The notes beneath the pieces are model-generated. The model had not been told where the DNA came from, did not search any database, and saw only the letters and a list, made by a program, of their open reading frames with translations. The position numbers and the translations under genes are program-made. Below are positions 1-8,644 of a stretch of 64,000 nt of DNA, piece after piece. Positions within the stretch are counted from its first letter, which is position 1, and the number at the start of each line of letters is the position of its first letter. The DNA lies in contig CP070778.1 of assembly GCA_020346245.1 (NCBI GenBank), positions 1,798,196 to 1,862,195 on the forward strand, given 5' to 3'. Origin of the DNA: Flavobacteriaceae bacterium. Lineage in GTDB: Bacteria; Bacteroidota; Bacteroidia; Flavobacteriales; Flavobacteriaceae.

Positions 1-507
1 CCTCTCAGAAATTATAGCCATAATTCCGATTATAAAATTCCGGTGAGACCTTCACCCAATCTTCCTAACCAGGCAGCTATTAACCTATATCCCAGTCTTG
101 GTCTCTTTGAAGGAACCAACATTAATGCCGGTAGAGGCACAGAAAGTCAGTTTCAAAGATATGGCGCCCCTTTTCTGGACAGCACTGCCTACGATTTTTA
201 CTTTGTCCCAAAACCCAATTTTGGCTCCAAAAATCCCAAACATTCTAAAAAGAAATGCTTTGGCAAGGATCTCTCCTCATGGCCAAAAATGACTGAGGTT
301 TCCTTGCAGTGGCTAATTGATGCCTACAAAAATGCATCAGATAAAAAATTGGTCTTTAACCGTAGTGGATTTACCAGGCACGCAGGTACTGAGAAACTTC
401 AGCAGCAAATTGAGGCAGGGATTAACGAAAAAGAGATAAAAGAGAGTTGGCAGAAAGATTTAAATAAATTCAGGAAAATCAGAAGCAAATACCTGCTGTA
501 CAACTAA
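1..507 (+). CDS. DUF1343 / NamZ-like exo-beta-N-acetylmuramidase, C-terminal part (5' end outside window)
   Basis: The reading frame is open from base 1, so this is the last 168 residues of a longer gene; the GTG at 43 is only an internal valine codon. The fragment carries the family's conserved stretch with PSPNLPN, then LYPSLGLFEGT and GRGT near the start, followed by a helical C-terminus. Proteins of this family (DUF1343, named NamZ after the Bacillus muramidase) remove N-acetylmuramic acid from the non-reducing end of peptidoglycan fragments, which fits cell-wall recycling. The N-terminal part, any signal peptide and the upstream neighbour cannot be seen. It converges on the fatty acid hydroxylase gene with 3 bases between the stop codons. 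Family assignment is by recognised motifs; the enzymatic role is inferred from the family. Confidence 0.82.
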   Translation, partial: PLRNYSHNSDYKIPVRPSPNLPNQAAINLYPSLGLFEGTNINAGRGTESQFQRYGAPFLDSTAYDFYFVPKPNFGSKNPKHSKKKCFGKDLSSWPKMTEVSLQWLIDAYKNASDKKLVFNRSGFTRHAGTEKLQQQIEAGINEKEIKESWQKDLNKFRKIRSKYLLYN

Positions 508-510
508 CAC

Positions 511-1350
511 TTACTTATCTGCGTCCACTTTGGTTGGCTTCCTGTATTTATGGAAAGGCTGCTTCAGTAAGCCGGTTACACTTCCATTTTCTCTTTTGTC
601 CGGGAAAGTATCCACTCCATAGACAATAATACTGCGATCTAATTTCATAAAAGTCCCAAAAATACGATCCCAGATAGCGAAAATATTTCCGTAGTTAGAA
701 TCTGTATAGGGTAACTTGTAATGGTGATGTACCTTGTGCATATCAGGGGATACGATTACCCAACTCAGGATGTCATCTATTCTTTTTGGCAAACGGATAT
801 TGGCATGGCTGAATTGAGTGGCCACAAGGGACAACGATTGATAAAGCATTACTATTCCTATAGGTGTTCCTACTATAAATACGCCCATTAAGGTGAAGCT
901 AAAGCGGATAAGACTCTCCAATGGGTGATGCCTGTTGGCCGTGGTTGTATCTACCTCATGATCTGTATGATGCACCAAATGAATCATCCATAAAGGCTTT
1001 ACCTTATGTTCAACATAATGAGCCAAATAGGCTCCTACAAAATCCAGCAGTAAAACACCCAGAATTACGTAGAGCCAAAGGGGTATTTCCGGTAACCAAT
1101 TTATAATACCAAATTTAGTTGCAGTAACCCAATCACTCGATTTCAATAACAAAAAAGCCAGCGCAAAATTGATGACAATTGTAGTAAGTGTAAAAAAGAA
1201 ATTAGGCAAGGCATGCCTCCATTTCTTATACTTGAAATTGAAAAGTGGCAGAGCTCCTTCAAGAATCCAAAAAAAGGTAATTCCCAAAACAAGGATAAGA
1301 CTCCTGTGTGAAGACGGTATAGTTTCAAAATAGCTCAGTATAGCCTCCAT
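511..1350 (-). CDS. sterol desaturase / fatty acid hydroxylase family membrane protein
   Basis: A 279-residue integral membrane di-iron protein of the fatty acid hydroxylase superfamily. The histidine boxes are visible: H111xxxH115, H124xxHH128, the H141-H142 pair, and HKVHHH at 205-210. Hydrophobic segments at about 15-35, 50-70, 88-110 and 150-180 place these boxes on the cytoplasmic face. Family members use O2 and two iron atoms to hydroxylate or desaturate lipids; bacterial ones act on fatty acyl chains, carotenoids (CrtZ/CrtW relatives) or sterol-like lipids. The substrate cannot be read from sequence. It stands alone: convergent with the NamZ-like gene and followed upstream by the cysteine-cluster gene on the same strand 75 bases away. 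Confidence 0.88.
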   Translation of the reverse strand: MEAILSYFETIPSSHRSLILVLGITFFWILEGALPLFNFKYKKWRHALPNFFFTLTTIVINFALAFLLLKSSDWVTATKFGIINWLPEIPLWLYVILGVLLLDFVGAYLAHYVEHKVKPLWMIHLVHHTDHEVDTTTANRHHPLESLIRFSFTLMGVFIVGTPIGIVMLYQSLSLVATQFSHANIRLPKRIDDILSWVIVSPDMHKVHHHYKLPYTDSNYGNIFAIWDRIFGTFMKLDRSIIVYGVDTFPDKRENGSVTGLLKQPFHKYRKPTKVDADK

Positions 1351-1425
1351 GGCATAAAGTTACTATTTTCAGATTAATTGTTTTGAGTTGAGTAGTTGTA
1401 CTTACAAAACCATTTTCCTGATTCC

Positions 1426-1920
1426 CTAGATTTTAATGCTCTTCTTCATTTCTTCGACAATGTTGTACGCAGCAGGGCAGATAGCTACATTCTTAAGGGT
1501 GAGATTAGTAATTTGTTGAAACTTTTTGCGATCGGTATGAGGGAATTCCCGGCAGGCTTTGGGTCTTACATCATATATTGAACAATAGTTATCCTCACCC
1601 AGAAACGAACAAGGAACCTGCTTAAGCACATAATCATTGTCCTCATCAATCCTTAAATAGGTGTTTATAAATTGTTGTGGTTTTTGCCTAAGACTTTTCG
1701 CGACTCGAACAATATCTGTATTAGTAAAAAGTGGTCCGGTTGTCTTGCAGCAATTGGCGCAATCCAGACAATTTGTTTTTTCAAACTCTGCACTGTGTAA
1801 CTCTTGCATAATATAGTCCAAATTACGCGGGGGCCTCTTTTTGAGTTTCGAAAAAAACCTTTTGTTTTCAGTATGTTTTTCTATTGCCTTTAATGGCAAG
1901 AATTTAAGTTGTTCTTTCAT
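1426..1920 (-). CDS. YkgJ-family cysteine cluster protein (putative zinc/iron-chelating)
   Basis: A 164-residue soluble protein with the YkgJ (CxxCxxCC) signature: C-L-D-C-A-N-C-C at about residues 55-62, then single cysteines in the contexts VPCSFLG, NYCSIYD and KACREFPH. The spaced cysteines are thought to hold a metal ion or Fe-S centre; the biochemical role of the family is not settled. A -7-like element (TATATTTG on the minus strand, 2002-2009) lies about 80 bases upstream, overlapping the start of the divergent methyltransferase. Family assignment is firm; function is unknown. Confidence 0.88.
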   Translation of the reverse strand: MKEQLKFLPLKAIEKHTENKRFFSKLKKRPPRNLDYIMQELHSAEFEKTNCLDCANCCKTTGPLFTNTDIVRVAKSLRQKPQQFINTYLRIDEDNDYVLKQVPCSFLGEDNYCSIYDVRPKACREFPHTDRKKFQQITNLTLKNVAICPAAYNIVEEMKKSIKI

Positions 1921-2010
1921 CAGGTCCTTAATATTCCATTCATTTTTTAGAAGCGTGTTTTTACTTTCCGTTCAAAAAGTCCACTTTTGCAGGTAAAATT
2001 ACAAATATAA

Positions 2011-2724
2011 ATGAGCAGAGATATTTTTGGCGAGGCTCTGATTGATTTTCAAAACGAAAATTATTCTGAAGATATTATAACTTATTCATCACTGGGGGAG
2101 AAAGATGTTCTGCCATTGCCTTATTTGTTCAGAAATTATGATGCTATGCCCATAATAGAGCAAAAAGCCTTAGATCTCTGTCGGGGAAAGGTATTGGATG
2201 TGGGATGCGGGTCTGGTAGTCACAGCCTCTATTTGCAAAAAAAGGGATTGGACGTTACAGGTCTTGATACATCTGAAGGGGCTGTGGCCGTAGCTAAGTT
2301 AAGAGGAGTGACGCATGTTGTGCATTCAACTATTTATGAATATTCTGGTATGAAATTTGATACCATTTTGCTGCTAATGAATGGAATAGGAATAGCTGGA
2401 CGACTCAATGAAGTAGGTCGATTAATAAACCAATTAAAGACCTTGTTGAATCTAGGAGGACAGATATTGCTTGATTCCAGTGATATTATATACATGTTTG
2501 AGTTAGATGATGATGGTGGCTACTGGATTCCGAATAACGGCAAATATTACGGCGAAGTAGAATTTACAATGATGTATAAAGGATTGAAAAGCGCTCCTTT
2601 TAATTGGCTTTATCTGGATTACAATAGCCTTAAGCAGGTCGCTGAGCAGCATAATTTAAGCTGTGAAATGGTGTGTGAAGGCCCGCATTATGACTTTTTG
2701 GCAAGACTTAAGGAGCAATCATAA
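2011..2724 (+). CDS. class I SAM-dependent methyltransferase
   Basis: A 237-residue cytosolic Rossmann-fold methyltransferase. The glycine-rich SAM loop VLDVGCGSGSH is at residues 61-71, followed by an acidic residue at the end of strand beta-2 (VTGLDTSEGAV), and a post-II region FDTILLLMNGIGIAG where the usual catalytic loop sits. The substrate (small molecule, lipid or protein) cannot be told. It is divergent from the YkgJ-family gene with 90 bases between them and 66 bases before the metalloprotease gene, so an operon with the latter is possible but not shown. Confidence 0.88.
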   Translation: MSRDIFGEALIDFQNENYSEDIITYSSLGEKDVLPLPYLFRNYDAMPIIEQKALDLCRGKVLDVGCGSGSHSLYLQKKGLDVTGLDTSEGAVAVAKLRGVTHVVHSTIYEYSGMKFDTILLLMNGIGIAGRLNEVGRLINQLKTLLNLGGQILLDSSDIIYMFELDDDGGYWIPNNGKYYGEVEFTMMYKGLKSAPFNWLYLDYNSLKQVAEQHNLSCEMVCEGPHYDFLARLKEQS

Positions 2725-2790
2725 TAGAAGCCTTTAAAATACGTTGTAATTTATATGTAATTTTGGGCTTGAAGGAAAATTAAAACAGCT

Positions 2791-3585
2791 ATGAAAAAAT
2801 TTCGACTTTTTACAATATTGATCACTATCGGACTTCTCTTAAATTGTGCAAAAGACAATGACAATTTAACCCCTGAGGGCATTGATAGATCTGCTAATTT
2901 ATTGGCTACCGGAGATTCTGCCAATGATATATTATCCAATACAGTGTATTCAAGTTTATTAATAGAAGTTGCCTTTGTTACCGGTTTCAGGCCTACAGTG
3001 GAAACCATGAACAATCTTGAATCCTATCTGAGAAATCGAACCTTTAAGAACGACATACAAGTCGAATACCGGGAAATAGCTTCGCCAAATGAAGAAACTC
3101 TGACCCTGCAGGAAATTGCCGATCTGGAAAGTGAAAATCGTACTGCCTACAACAATGGAGAGACACTGGCCATATATATCTTTTTTGCCGATGCACCTTC
3201 AGATTCTGATGATGAGGAGGAGGGTATTGTAACTCTTGGGGCTGTTTACAGAAACACCTCAATGGTTATACATGAAACTGAAGTCCGCAAACTTGCGAAT
3301 CAGAGTTCACTAATTACAATTTCAGATGTGGAAACCTCAACCCTTAACCATGAATTTGGGCATCTTTTTGGCTTAGTTGATCTCGGCACTGCAATGGTAA
3401 ACCCTCATGAAGACCCGGATACCGAGAACCATTGCGATATAGCCGGATGCCTTATGCGTGCTGAATTACAATTTGGCGGGGGTATAATGGCGGTTTTAGA
3501 AAAAAGTAAATTGTCAAAAGGTGTAGCCGTTCCCCCTTTGGATGCCGAATGTATTCTTGATCTTCAAAATAACGGAGGAAGATAA
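2791..3585 (+). CDS. metzincin-like zinc metalloprotease, lipoprotein
   Basis: A 264-residue protein with a lipoprotein signal (hydrophobic 6-18, lipobox LLNC, Cys19), so it is expected to be anchored to a membrane after export. The zinc site is H187-E-F-G-H191-L-F-G-L-V-D197, the extended HExxHxxGxxD form typical of metzincins, followed by C215, C220 and Met222, the last probably the Met-turn. The catalytic half is preceded by about 90 residues with no clear domain. Known metzincins with C-terminal cysteines include archaemetzincins, but the cysteine spacing here does not match their pattern exactly. Substrate unknown. A TAATTTTG -7-like element lies at 2758-2765. Confidence 0.78.
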   Translation: MKKFRLFTILITIGLLLNCAKDNDNLTPEGIDRSANLLATGDSANDILSNTVYSSLLIEVAFVTGFRPTVETMNNLESYLRNRTFKNDIQVEYREIASPNEETLTLQEIADLESENRTAYNNGETLAIYIFFADAPSDSDDEEEGIVTLGAVYRNTSMVIHETEVRKLANQSSLITISDVETSTLNHEFGHLFGLVDLGTAMVNPHEDPDTENHCDIAGCLMRAELQFGGGIMAVLEKSKLSKGVAVPPLDAECILDLQNNGGR

Positions 3586-3670
3586 CCTGCTTCCTGATTA
3601 TTGGCATTCGCTTAATCATTCAGCATTTACTTAGCCAAGGGGTAATTAATCAAGTGTCCCTTGCCTAATA

Positions 3671-4303
3671 TTAAGGAATATTGAGGTATTTATGGGTTTG
3701 TAAAGATACTTTCCATTTTGGATTCTTCATTACGTAATCCACAATCATAGGGGTTACCTTTTCCCTCACACTCCACTCTGGTTGCAAATACAGAATGCAC
3801 TTTTTGCTTACTTTTTTTGCCTGTTCTTCTGCAAATACCAGATCGTGTTTATTGTAAACAATAACTTTTAATTCGTGTGCCTCTTTGTAAACTTCATCTA
3901 CAGGTAACTTGTTCTTTTTAGGTGACAAACATATCCAGTCCCATGTACCCGTTAAGGGGTAAGCCCCTGAGGTCTCAATGTGTGTGCTTAGGTTTTTCTT
4001 TTTCAAGGCGTCTGTTAAAGGTCCCATATCCCACATTAAGGGTTCCCCACCGGTTACAACTATGGTATTAGAAAAACTTGCGGCATTATGAACAATACTT
4101 TCTATTGCAGTTGGTGGATGGGTTTCGGCATTCCAGCTTTCTTTTACATCACACCAATGGCACCCCACATCGCAACCACCAATCCTTATAAAATAAGCAG
4201 CCGTACCTTTGTGAAAACCTTCCCCCTGAATGGTATAGAATTCTTCCATGAGAGGGAGCATTAAACCTGCATTAACCAATTCTAAAATCTCATTATTGAT
4301 CAT
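3671..4303 (-). CDS. queE: 7-carboxy-7-deazaguanine synthase (radical SAM, QueE)
   Basis: A 210-residue radical SAM enzyme of the preQ0/queuosine pathway that converts carboxytetrahydropterin to 7-carboxy-7-deazaguanine. The N-terminus has EEFYTIQGEGFHKGTAAYFIR, typical of QueE, followed by the cluster motif C44xxxC48xxC51 (GGCDVGCHWC). A glycine-rich SAM-binding stretch (VVTGGEP) follows. The -7-like element TATCTTTG (4308-4315, minus) ends only 4 bases before this ATG, so the true start may be internal at Met15 (4261) or Met19 (4249). No other queuosine gene is nearby. Confidence 0.92.
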   Translation of the reverse strand: MINNEILELVNAGLMLPLMEEFYTIQGEGFHKGTAAYFIRIGGCDVGCHWCDVKESWNAETHPPTAIESIVHNAASFSNTIVVTGGEPLMWDMGPLTDALKKKNLSTHIETSGAYPLTGTWDWICLSPKKNKLPVDEVYKEAHELKVIVYNKHDLVFAEEQAKKVSKKCILYLQPEWSVREKVTPMIVDYVMKNPKWKVSLQTHKYLNIP

Positions 4304-4307
4304 CCTG

Positions 4308-4315
4308 CAAAGATA
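4308..4315 (-). promoter_or_regulatory. -7 promoter element of queE
   Basis: The minus strand reads TATCTTTG, an exact match to the Bacteroidota TAnnTTTG consensus. No good TTTG -33 element is seen 19 nt further upstream. If used, transcription would start at or within a few bases of the annotated ATG, implying a leaderless message or an internal start. Confidence 0.45.
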
Positions 4316-4436
4316 ACATATAGCAGACGGTATTTAGACCGTAAATTTTGGAAATAAATGACCAGTTGATGAGTCGGCGGAAAAAGAGTGCTATTATCCG
4401 GTAAAAATATCAATTTCAATTATTTCCTGAATACCT

Positions 4437-4889
4437 TCAGTTTTTGACTGCTATTACATCAATCTCAACCCTGGCATTTCTTGCAAGGCCACTAGCAGCA
4501 AAAGTGGTCCGTGCAGGTTTCATTGTAAAATATTTGGAGTACACTTCATTAAATGCTGAGAAATCGTCCATTGTACTCAATATCACAGTACATTTTACTA
4601 CGTTTTCTAATGTTAGCCCGTGATGCTCAAGAACTGCACGAATATTCTTAATTGCCTGTTCCGTTTCTGTTCTAATTCCGGGAACAACCATGGTTCTGGT
4701 TTTATGATCCATACCTATCTGTCCGGCCAGGAAAAAAATATTCCCTGCTTGTACAACATCACTAAAGGGTGCACTTCTTTTCTTTTCTTCATGCGATTCG
4801 TGAAAAGTAATCGCTGAATCCTCCTGCGAACTCAGCACAGAACAACAAACTAATGAGAGAATAGCAACTAATGGTAAATGTTTTTTCAT
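4437..4889 (-). CDS. RidA/YjgF/UK114-family protein with export signal
   Basis: A 150-residue Rid-family protein with an N-terminal hydrophobic signal (residues 5-20; probable cleavage after SVLSS) that cytosolic RidA lacks. The Rid core follows: AGNIFFLAGQIG, the helical AIKNIRAVLEHHGLTLENVVK, and PARTTFAASGLARNARVEIDVIAV. The substrate-binding arginine (R127) and the following glutamate (E142) are present, so enamine/imine deaminase chemistry is plausible. An exported Rid protein would act in the periplasm, where the usual pyridoxal-enzyme by-product substrate is not expected, so its role is unclear. It is divergent from the HerA-like gene with 57 bases between start codons; a TATTTTTG -7-like element lies at 4933-4940. 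Confidence 0.85.
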   Translation of the reverse strand: MKKHLPLVAILSLVCCSVLSSQEDSAITFHESHEEKKRSAPFSDVVQAGNIFFLAGQIGMDHKTRTMVVPGIRTETEQAIKNIRAVLEHHGLTLENVVKCTVILSTMDDFSAFNEVYSKYFTMKPARTTFAASGLARNARVEIDVIAVKN

Positions 4890-4946
4890 TCTATTTTGTT
4901 TTTACTGTTGGTTAAAATTACCCTATTTTTATCAAAAATAGATCAA

Positions 4947-6470
4947 ATGAGTACCAAAGAGGAATTCTTTGCACATATAGAAAAGGGGTATACCACAAAG
5001 GGTGATTTTATTACGATAGGTGCGGCAATGTTAGATGGTGAAACAGTAACCGGGGCCCATGTAAAAGTTCCTTTAAAAACTTTGAACAGACACGGACTAA
5101 TAGCCGGTGCCACCGGAACAGGGAAGACCAAAACACTGCAAGTAATTGCGGAAAACCTTTCTGATAAAGGAATACCGGTACTTTTAATGGATTTAAAAGG
5201 GGACCTTAGCGGAATAGCCCAGCCTAGCCCGGGACATCCCAAAATTGATGAAAGGCATAAAAAGATTGGACTGCCTTTTGAGCCAAATAGTTTTCCGGTT
5301 GAAATCCTTTCCCTGTCAGAACAAGATGGTGTAAAACTCCGTGCAACAGTATCAGAATTTGGGCCCATTTTACTTTCCCGTATCCTTGATCTTTCCGAAG
5401 TACAGGAGGGTATTGTAGCTGTTATTTTCAAATATTGCGATGACAACAAACTTCCCTTACTCGATCTTAAGGACTTTAAAAAGGTTTTACAATACGCCAC
5501 CGGAACCGGTAAAAAAGAGTTTACCAAGGAATACGGAAGAATTTCAACAAGCTCCACAGGAACTATTCTAAGGAAAATCATAGAATTGGAACAACAGGGT
5601 GCCGATTTATTTTTTGGCGAGAAATCCTTTGATGTGGAAGATCTAACTCGTATTGATGAAAATGGTAGAGGCTACATTAACATAGTTCGTTTAACGGATA
5701 TACAAGACAGGCCCAAATTATTCAGCACATTTATGCTGAGTTTATTGGCCGAAATATATTCCACATTCCCTGAACAAGGAGACAGTGAAAGACCTGAGCT
5801 GGTTTTCTTTATTGATGAGGCCCATCTAATTTTTAAAGAAGCTTCAGATGCTTTATTAGACCAGATCGAAAGTATAGTAAAACTGATTCGTTCTAAAGGT
5901 ATTGGACTTTATTTTGTTACTCAGAACCCTACAGATGTCCCCAATGCTGTACTCGCTCAATTAGGTCTGAAAGTGCAACATGCCCTCAGGGCCTTCACAG
6001 CAAGAGATCGAAAAGCTATTAAACTTACCGCAGAAAATTATCCTATTTCGGAGTATTATGATACAAAAGAGGTACTAACCTCCTTGGGGATCGGGGAAGC
6101 ACTAATCACGGCTTTAGATGAAAAAGGAAGACCTACTCCACTTGCAGCCACAATGCTACGTGCACCAATGAGCCGTATGGATGTATTAACAGATACTGAA
6201 TTGGATTCCGAAATAAAGAATTCGAAACTGGTAAAGAAATACAACGATATTATTGATAGGGAAAGCGCCTACGAGATTTTAAATGACAAAATTGAGAGAG
6301 CAGAAAGGGAAGCAGAAAAAGAAGCTGAAAATGAAGCAAAAAACCGTAGAACATCTTCAAGAAGAACAACATCCCGCCGAAGTACGCGTCAAAATCCGGT
6401 CATAAAAGTTTTAACGAGTGCAACTTTTATAAGGGGTGTGCTAGGGGTATTAAAAAAAGTGATACGATAA
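4947..6470 (+). CDS. HerA-like P-loop ATPase (DUF853 family, YjgR-like)
   Basis: A 507-residue P-loop ATPase of the HerA/FtsK type. Walker A is AGATGTGKTKT (about 53-63), Walker B is LVFFIDEAH around residue 290, and the strand FVTQNPTDVP with the arginine-containing ALRAFTARDRKAI completes the ATPase core. The frame is open upstream to 4878, but the ATG at 4947 (MSTKEEFF) begins the conserved sequence; the extra 23 residues would overlap ridA. The last 70 residues are charged coiled-coil followed by an Arg/Ser/Thr-rich stretch (RRTSSRRTTSRR) that may bind nucleic acid. DUF853 proteins resemble DNA translocases but their cellular role is not established. A lipoprotein gene follows after 6 bases, probably cotranscribed. 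Confidence 0.88.
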   Translation: MSTKEEFFAHIEKGYTTKGDFITIGAAMLDGETVTGAHVKVPLKTLNRHGLIAGATGTGKTKTLQVIAENLSDKGIPVLLMDLKGDLSGIAQPSPGHPKIDERHKKIGLPFEPNSFPVEILSLSEQDGVKLRATVSEFGPILLSRILDLSEVQEGIVAVIFKYCDDNKLPLLDLKDFKKVLQYATGTGKKEFTKEYGRISTSSTGTILRKIIELEQQGADLFFGEKSFDVEDLTRIDENGRGYINIVRLTDIQDRPKLFSTFMLSLLAEIYSTFPEQGDSERPELVFFIDEAHLIFKEASDALLDQIESIVKLIRSKGIGLYFVTQNPTDVPNAVLAQLGLKVQHALRAFTARDRKAIKLTAENYPISEYYDTKEVLTSLGIGEALITALDEKGRPTPLAATMLRAPMSRMDVLTDTELDSEIKNSKLVKKYNDIIDRESAYEILNDKIERAEREAEKEAENEAKNRRTSSRRTTSRRSTRQNPVIKVLTSATFIRGVLGVLKKVIR

Positions 6471-6476
6471 GATAAT

Positions 6477-7031
6477 ATGAAAAACATTCAATTTATATCG
6501 GTTTTACTTTTTGCATTGATATTTATACAGTGTGAAGAGGACAAAGATCCAGGTTTTTTGATCACTAATTCCCAGGTAGGAAAACTAATGAGAACCAGTA
6601 ACATTAGTGATCTGGAACATATATTTATTAATGATTCCATAGTAAGAGATACGTTACAGCCTACTTTGGCTTCTAACTCCAAAACCATTAAAATCTATGA
6701 AAGAGGAGGACAGCAATTGTTAACCCTAACCACTAGCAGCGATAGTATTCAAAAAATTGGAATTATTAGGATATTAGATCCCAGATTTAGAACAGAAGAA
6801 GGTATTGGACTTCTAAGTACCTTTAAGGAAATTAAAGATAAATATGTCATAAAGAAAATAGTAACCTCATTAAACAACGTTATTATTTTCATTGAGAATA
6901 GCGATGTATACTTCACTATAGACAAAGAAGAATTACCTGCAAGTTTGCGTTATGACACCAGTATTAATATAGAAGAAGTTCAAATCCCGGATAATTCCAA
7001 AATTAAATACATGATGGTTGGTTGGGATTGA
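6477..7031 (+). CDS. hypothetical lipoprotein
   Basis: A 184-residue protein with a clear lipoprotein signal (hydrophobic 5-18, lipobox FIQC, Cys19, followed by EEDKD). The rest is rich in short strands (LLTLTTSS, VIIFIENSDVYFTI) and looks like a small beta-rich domain; I do not recognise a family. It starts 6 bases after the HerA-like ATPase stop, so it is probably in the same transcript, though no functional link is obvious. Confidence 0.75.
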   Translation: MKNIQFISVLLFALIFIQCEEDKDPGFLITNSQVGKLMRTSNISDLEHIFINDSIVRDTLQPTLASNSKTIKIYERGGQQLLTLTTSSDSIQKIGIIRILDPRFRTEEGIGLLSTFKEIKDKYVIKKIVTSLNNVIIFIENSDVYFTIDKEELPASLRYDTSINIEEVQIPDNSKIKYMMVGWD

Positions 7032-7049
7032 AATAGATTCTGACAGAAA

Positions 7050-7080
7050 TTTGGCAATATCTATTAGCACAATACTTTTG
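7050..7080 (+). promoter_or_regulatory. consensus promoter of the alpha/beta hydrolase-VOC unit
   Basis: TTTG at 7050-7053, a 19-base gap, and TACTTTTG at 7073-7080: an exact match to the Bacteroidota housekeeping promoter (TTTG-N19-TAnnTTTG). Expected transcription start is about 7084-7088, leaving a leader of about 65 bases before the ATG at 7152. Confidence 0.72.
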
Positions 7081-7151
7081 GTTTTTGACATGTAGCCTGG
7101 TTGACGATAGCGCTATAATATTGAAGCCATTTGGAAAACCTGATACCAAAA

Positions 7152-8015
7152 ATGAAGGATTTAGTAATTACCATTTTTGCAAAAGCTTATGGAGCCTATT
7201 TTAATATGCTTGCCCTTTTCTCAAAAAAACTTGCCGGCGAAAAGGCCTTTACACTGTTTAGTTCACCAAGAAAAGGTAATGTGCTGCCATTGCAAGCTAC
7301 CTTTTTAAAAAAAGCCGAAGATATCAGGATTGAAGTGGGCGGAAAACAAATACAAACTTATTCCTGGAAAGGTACAGAAGAAACAGTTTTATTGCTCCAT
7401 GGTTGGGAAAGCAATACATTTCGTTGGCGGAATTTAATACGTTTTTTGAGTGATGCAAATTTTACCATTGTTGCCTTTGATGCTCCGGCTCACGGTAATT
7501 CATCCGGCGGAATATTTAATGTCCCACTTTATACGGAATGCACGCATCATATTGCAAAACATTTTAATCCCGCCTATATAATCGGGCACTCGGTTGGAGG
7601 TATGACAGCCGTTTATCATCAATATGTATATCCTCATAATTCCATTCAAAAGATTGTCACCATTGGAGCCCCTTCTGAATTTTATGAACTCATGGAACAT
7701 TATCAAAACATTGTAGGTTTTAACAAGCGGGTTTTAGGTTCCATAGACGATTATATTCAGAGGCACTTTGGCTTTGGCATCCGGGATTTTTCCAGTTCAA
7801 AATTTGTACAAAAAATTAAAACAGACGGATTGTTAATTCATGATATTGAAGATCCGATTACACCCTATCACAACTCCGAAAAAGTACATGCCAAATGGAA
7901 GAACAGCACACTAATTAGCACAAGAGGATTAGGTCATTCCATGCATCAGGACAAAGTGAACCATCAAATTATAGATTTTTTGAAATCAAAGAAAAGGGCT
8001 AATTTTAGTACATAA
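7152..8015 (+). CDS. alpha/beta hydrolase
   Basis: A 287-residue cytosolic alpha/beta hydrolase-fold protein. It has the oxyanion-region LLLHGWESN, the nucleophile elbow GHSVGG around residue 145, a later acidic residue in [12 protein letters not shown], and the catalytic histidine in [10 protein letters not shown] near the C-terminus, so the triad is complete. I chose the ATG at 7152 over the TTG at 7131. Esterase or lipase-type activity is likely; substrate unknown. The VOC gene begins 10 bases after its stop, suggesting a two-gene transcript from the promoter at 7050-7080. Confidence 0.87.
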   Translation: MKDLVITIFAKAYGAYFNMLALFSKKLAGEKAFTLFSSPRKGNVLPLQATFLKKAEDIRIEVGGKQIQTYSWKGTEETVLLLHGWESNTFRWRNLIRFLSDANFTIVAFDAPAHGNSSGGIFNVPLYTECTHHIAKHFNPAYIIGHSVGGMTAVYHQYVYPHNSIQKIVTIGAPSEFYELMEHYQNIVGFNKRVLGSIDDYIQRHFGFGIRDFSSSKFVQKIKTDGLLIHDIEDPITPYHNSEKVHAKWKNSTLISTRGLGHSMHQDKVNHQIIDFLKSKKRANFST

Positions 8016-8025
8016 ATTACTTTCT

Positions 8026-8448
8026 ATGCCAACTATTTCGCCATTCCACATCGCTATTCCTGTTCATAACCTTGATGATTGCCGGAAATTTTACCGAGAC
8101 GTCCTTAAATGTAAAGAAGGCCGTAGCAGTGACCATTGGGTCGACTTCAATCTTTTTGGACACCAACTTGTAATTCATTATAAGCCCAAATCTTCGGAGG
8201 AACTTCACTCCAATCCGGTGGATGGCAAAGATGTTCCTGTGCCTCATTATGGGGTAGTATTACCCTGGGATGTTTTCCATACCTTTTCTGAAGAACTGAA
8301 AAACAAGGGAATAAAATTCATTATAGAACCCTATATCCGTTTTAAGGGATCAGTAGGGGAACAAGCTACAATGTTCTTTTTAGACCCTGCGGGAAATGCC
8401 CTGGAGTTTAAGGCTTTTAAGGATATGGGGCAATTATTTGCCAAATAA
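8026..8448 (+). CDS. VOC-family (glyoxalase/dioxygenase-like) protein
   Basis: A 140-residue vicinal-oxygen-chelate protein. It shows two beta-alpha-beta-beta-beta modules: [21 protein letters not shown] at the start and [25 protein letters not shown] in the second half, ending in [15 protein letters not shown]. The metal-ligand positions (first His of FHIAIP, His of HYGVVL, Glu of NALEFK) are present. Such proteins catalyse isomerisation, dioxygenation or thiol transfer; the substrate cannot be assigned. Follows the alpha/beta hydrolase by 10 bases and converges with the small membrane protein. Confidence 0.85.
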   Translation: MPTISPFHIAIPVHNLDDCRKFYRDVLKCKEGRSSDHWVDFNLFGHQLVIHYKPKSSEELHSNPVDGKDVPVPHYGVVLPWDVFHTFSEELKNKGIKFIIEPYIRFKGSVGEQATMFFLDPAGNALEFKAFKDMGQLFAK

Positions 8449-8458
8449 AGTGATTTCC

Positions 8459-8644
8459 CTATTTCTTTTTTTTATATCTGTCCCATAGCCAGATCACAAC
8501 TGCGTAGATAACACCAAAAATTACACCTTCTTTTAATTCGTCAATAATGCTATCCAGCGAATAATCCTTTTCCAGAATAACAGAAAATAAGGTATATAGG
8601 AAAATAGCAGCTAAAGTTTGAGAAGTGAGTTTCTTTTTATCCAT
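8459..8644 (-). CDS. small hypothetical membrane protein
   Basis: A short protein of 61 residues from the ATG at 8644 (76 if the ATG at 8689 is used; the shorter begins MDKKKLTSQ, a typical soluble start before a membrane segment). It has two hydrophobic segments (AAIFLYTLFSVIL and GVIFGVIYAVVIWLW) joined by an acidic hairpin and ends in RYKKKK, suggesting both ends are cytosolic. No family is recognised. It converges with the VOC gene (10-base gap). Confidence 0.5.
   Translation of the reverse strand: MDKKKLTSQTLAAIFLYTLFSVILEKDYSLDSIIDELKEGVIFGVIYAVVIWLWDRYKKKK

Noticed and set aside
4943..5581. 212-residue ORF on the minus strand inside the HerA-like gene
   Set aside because: It lies opposite a well-conserved P-loop ATPase, is Ser/Pro/Ile-rich and has no recognisable domain; it is a shadow frame.
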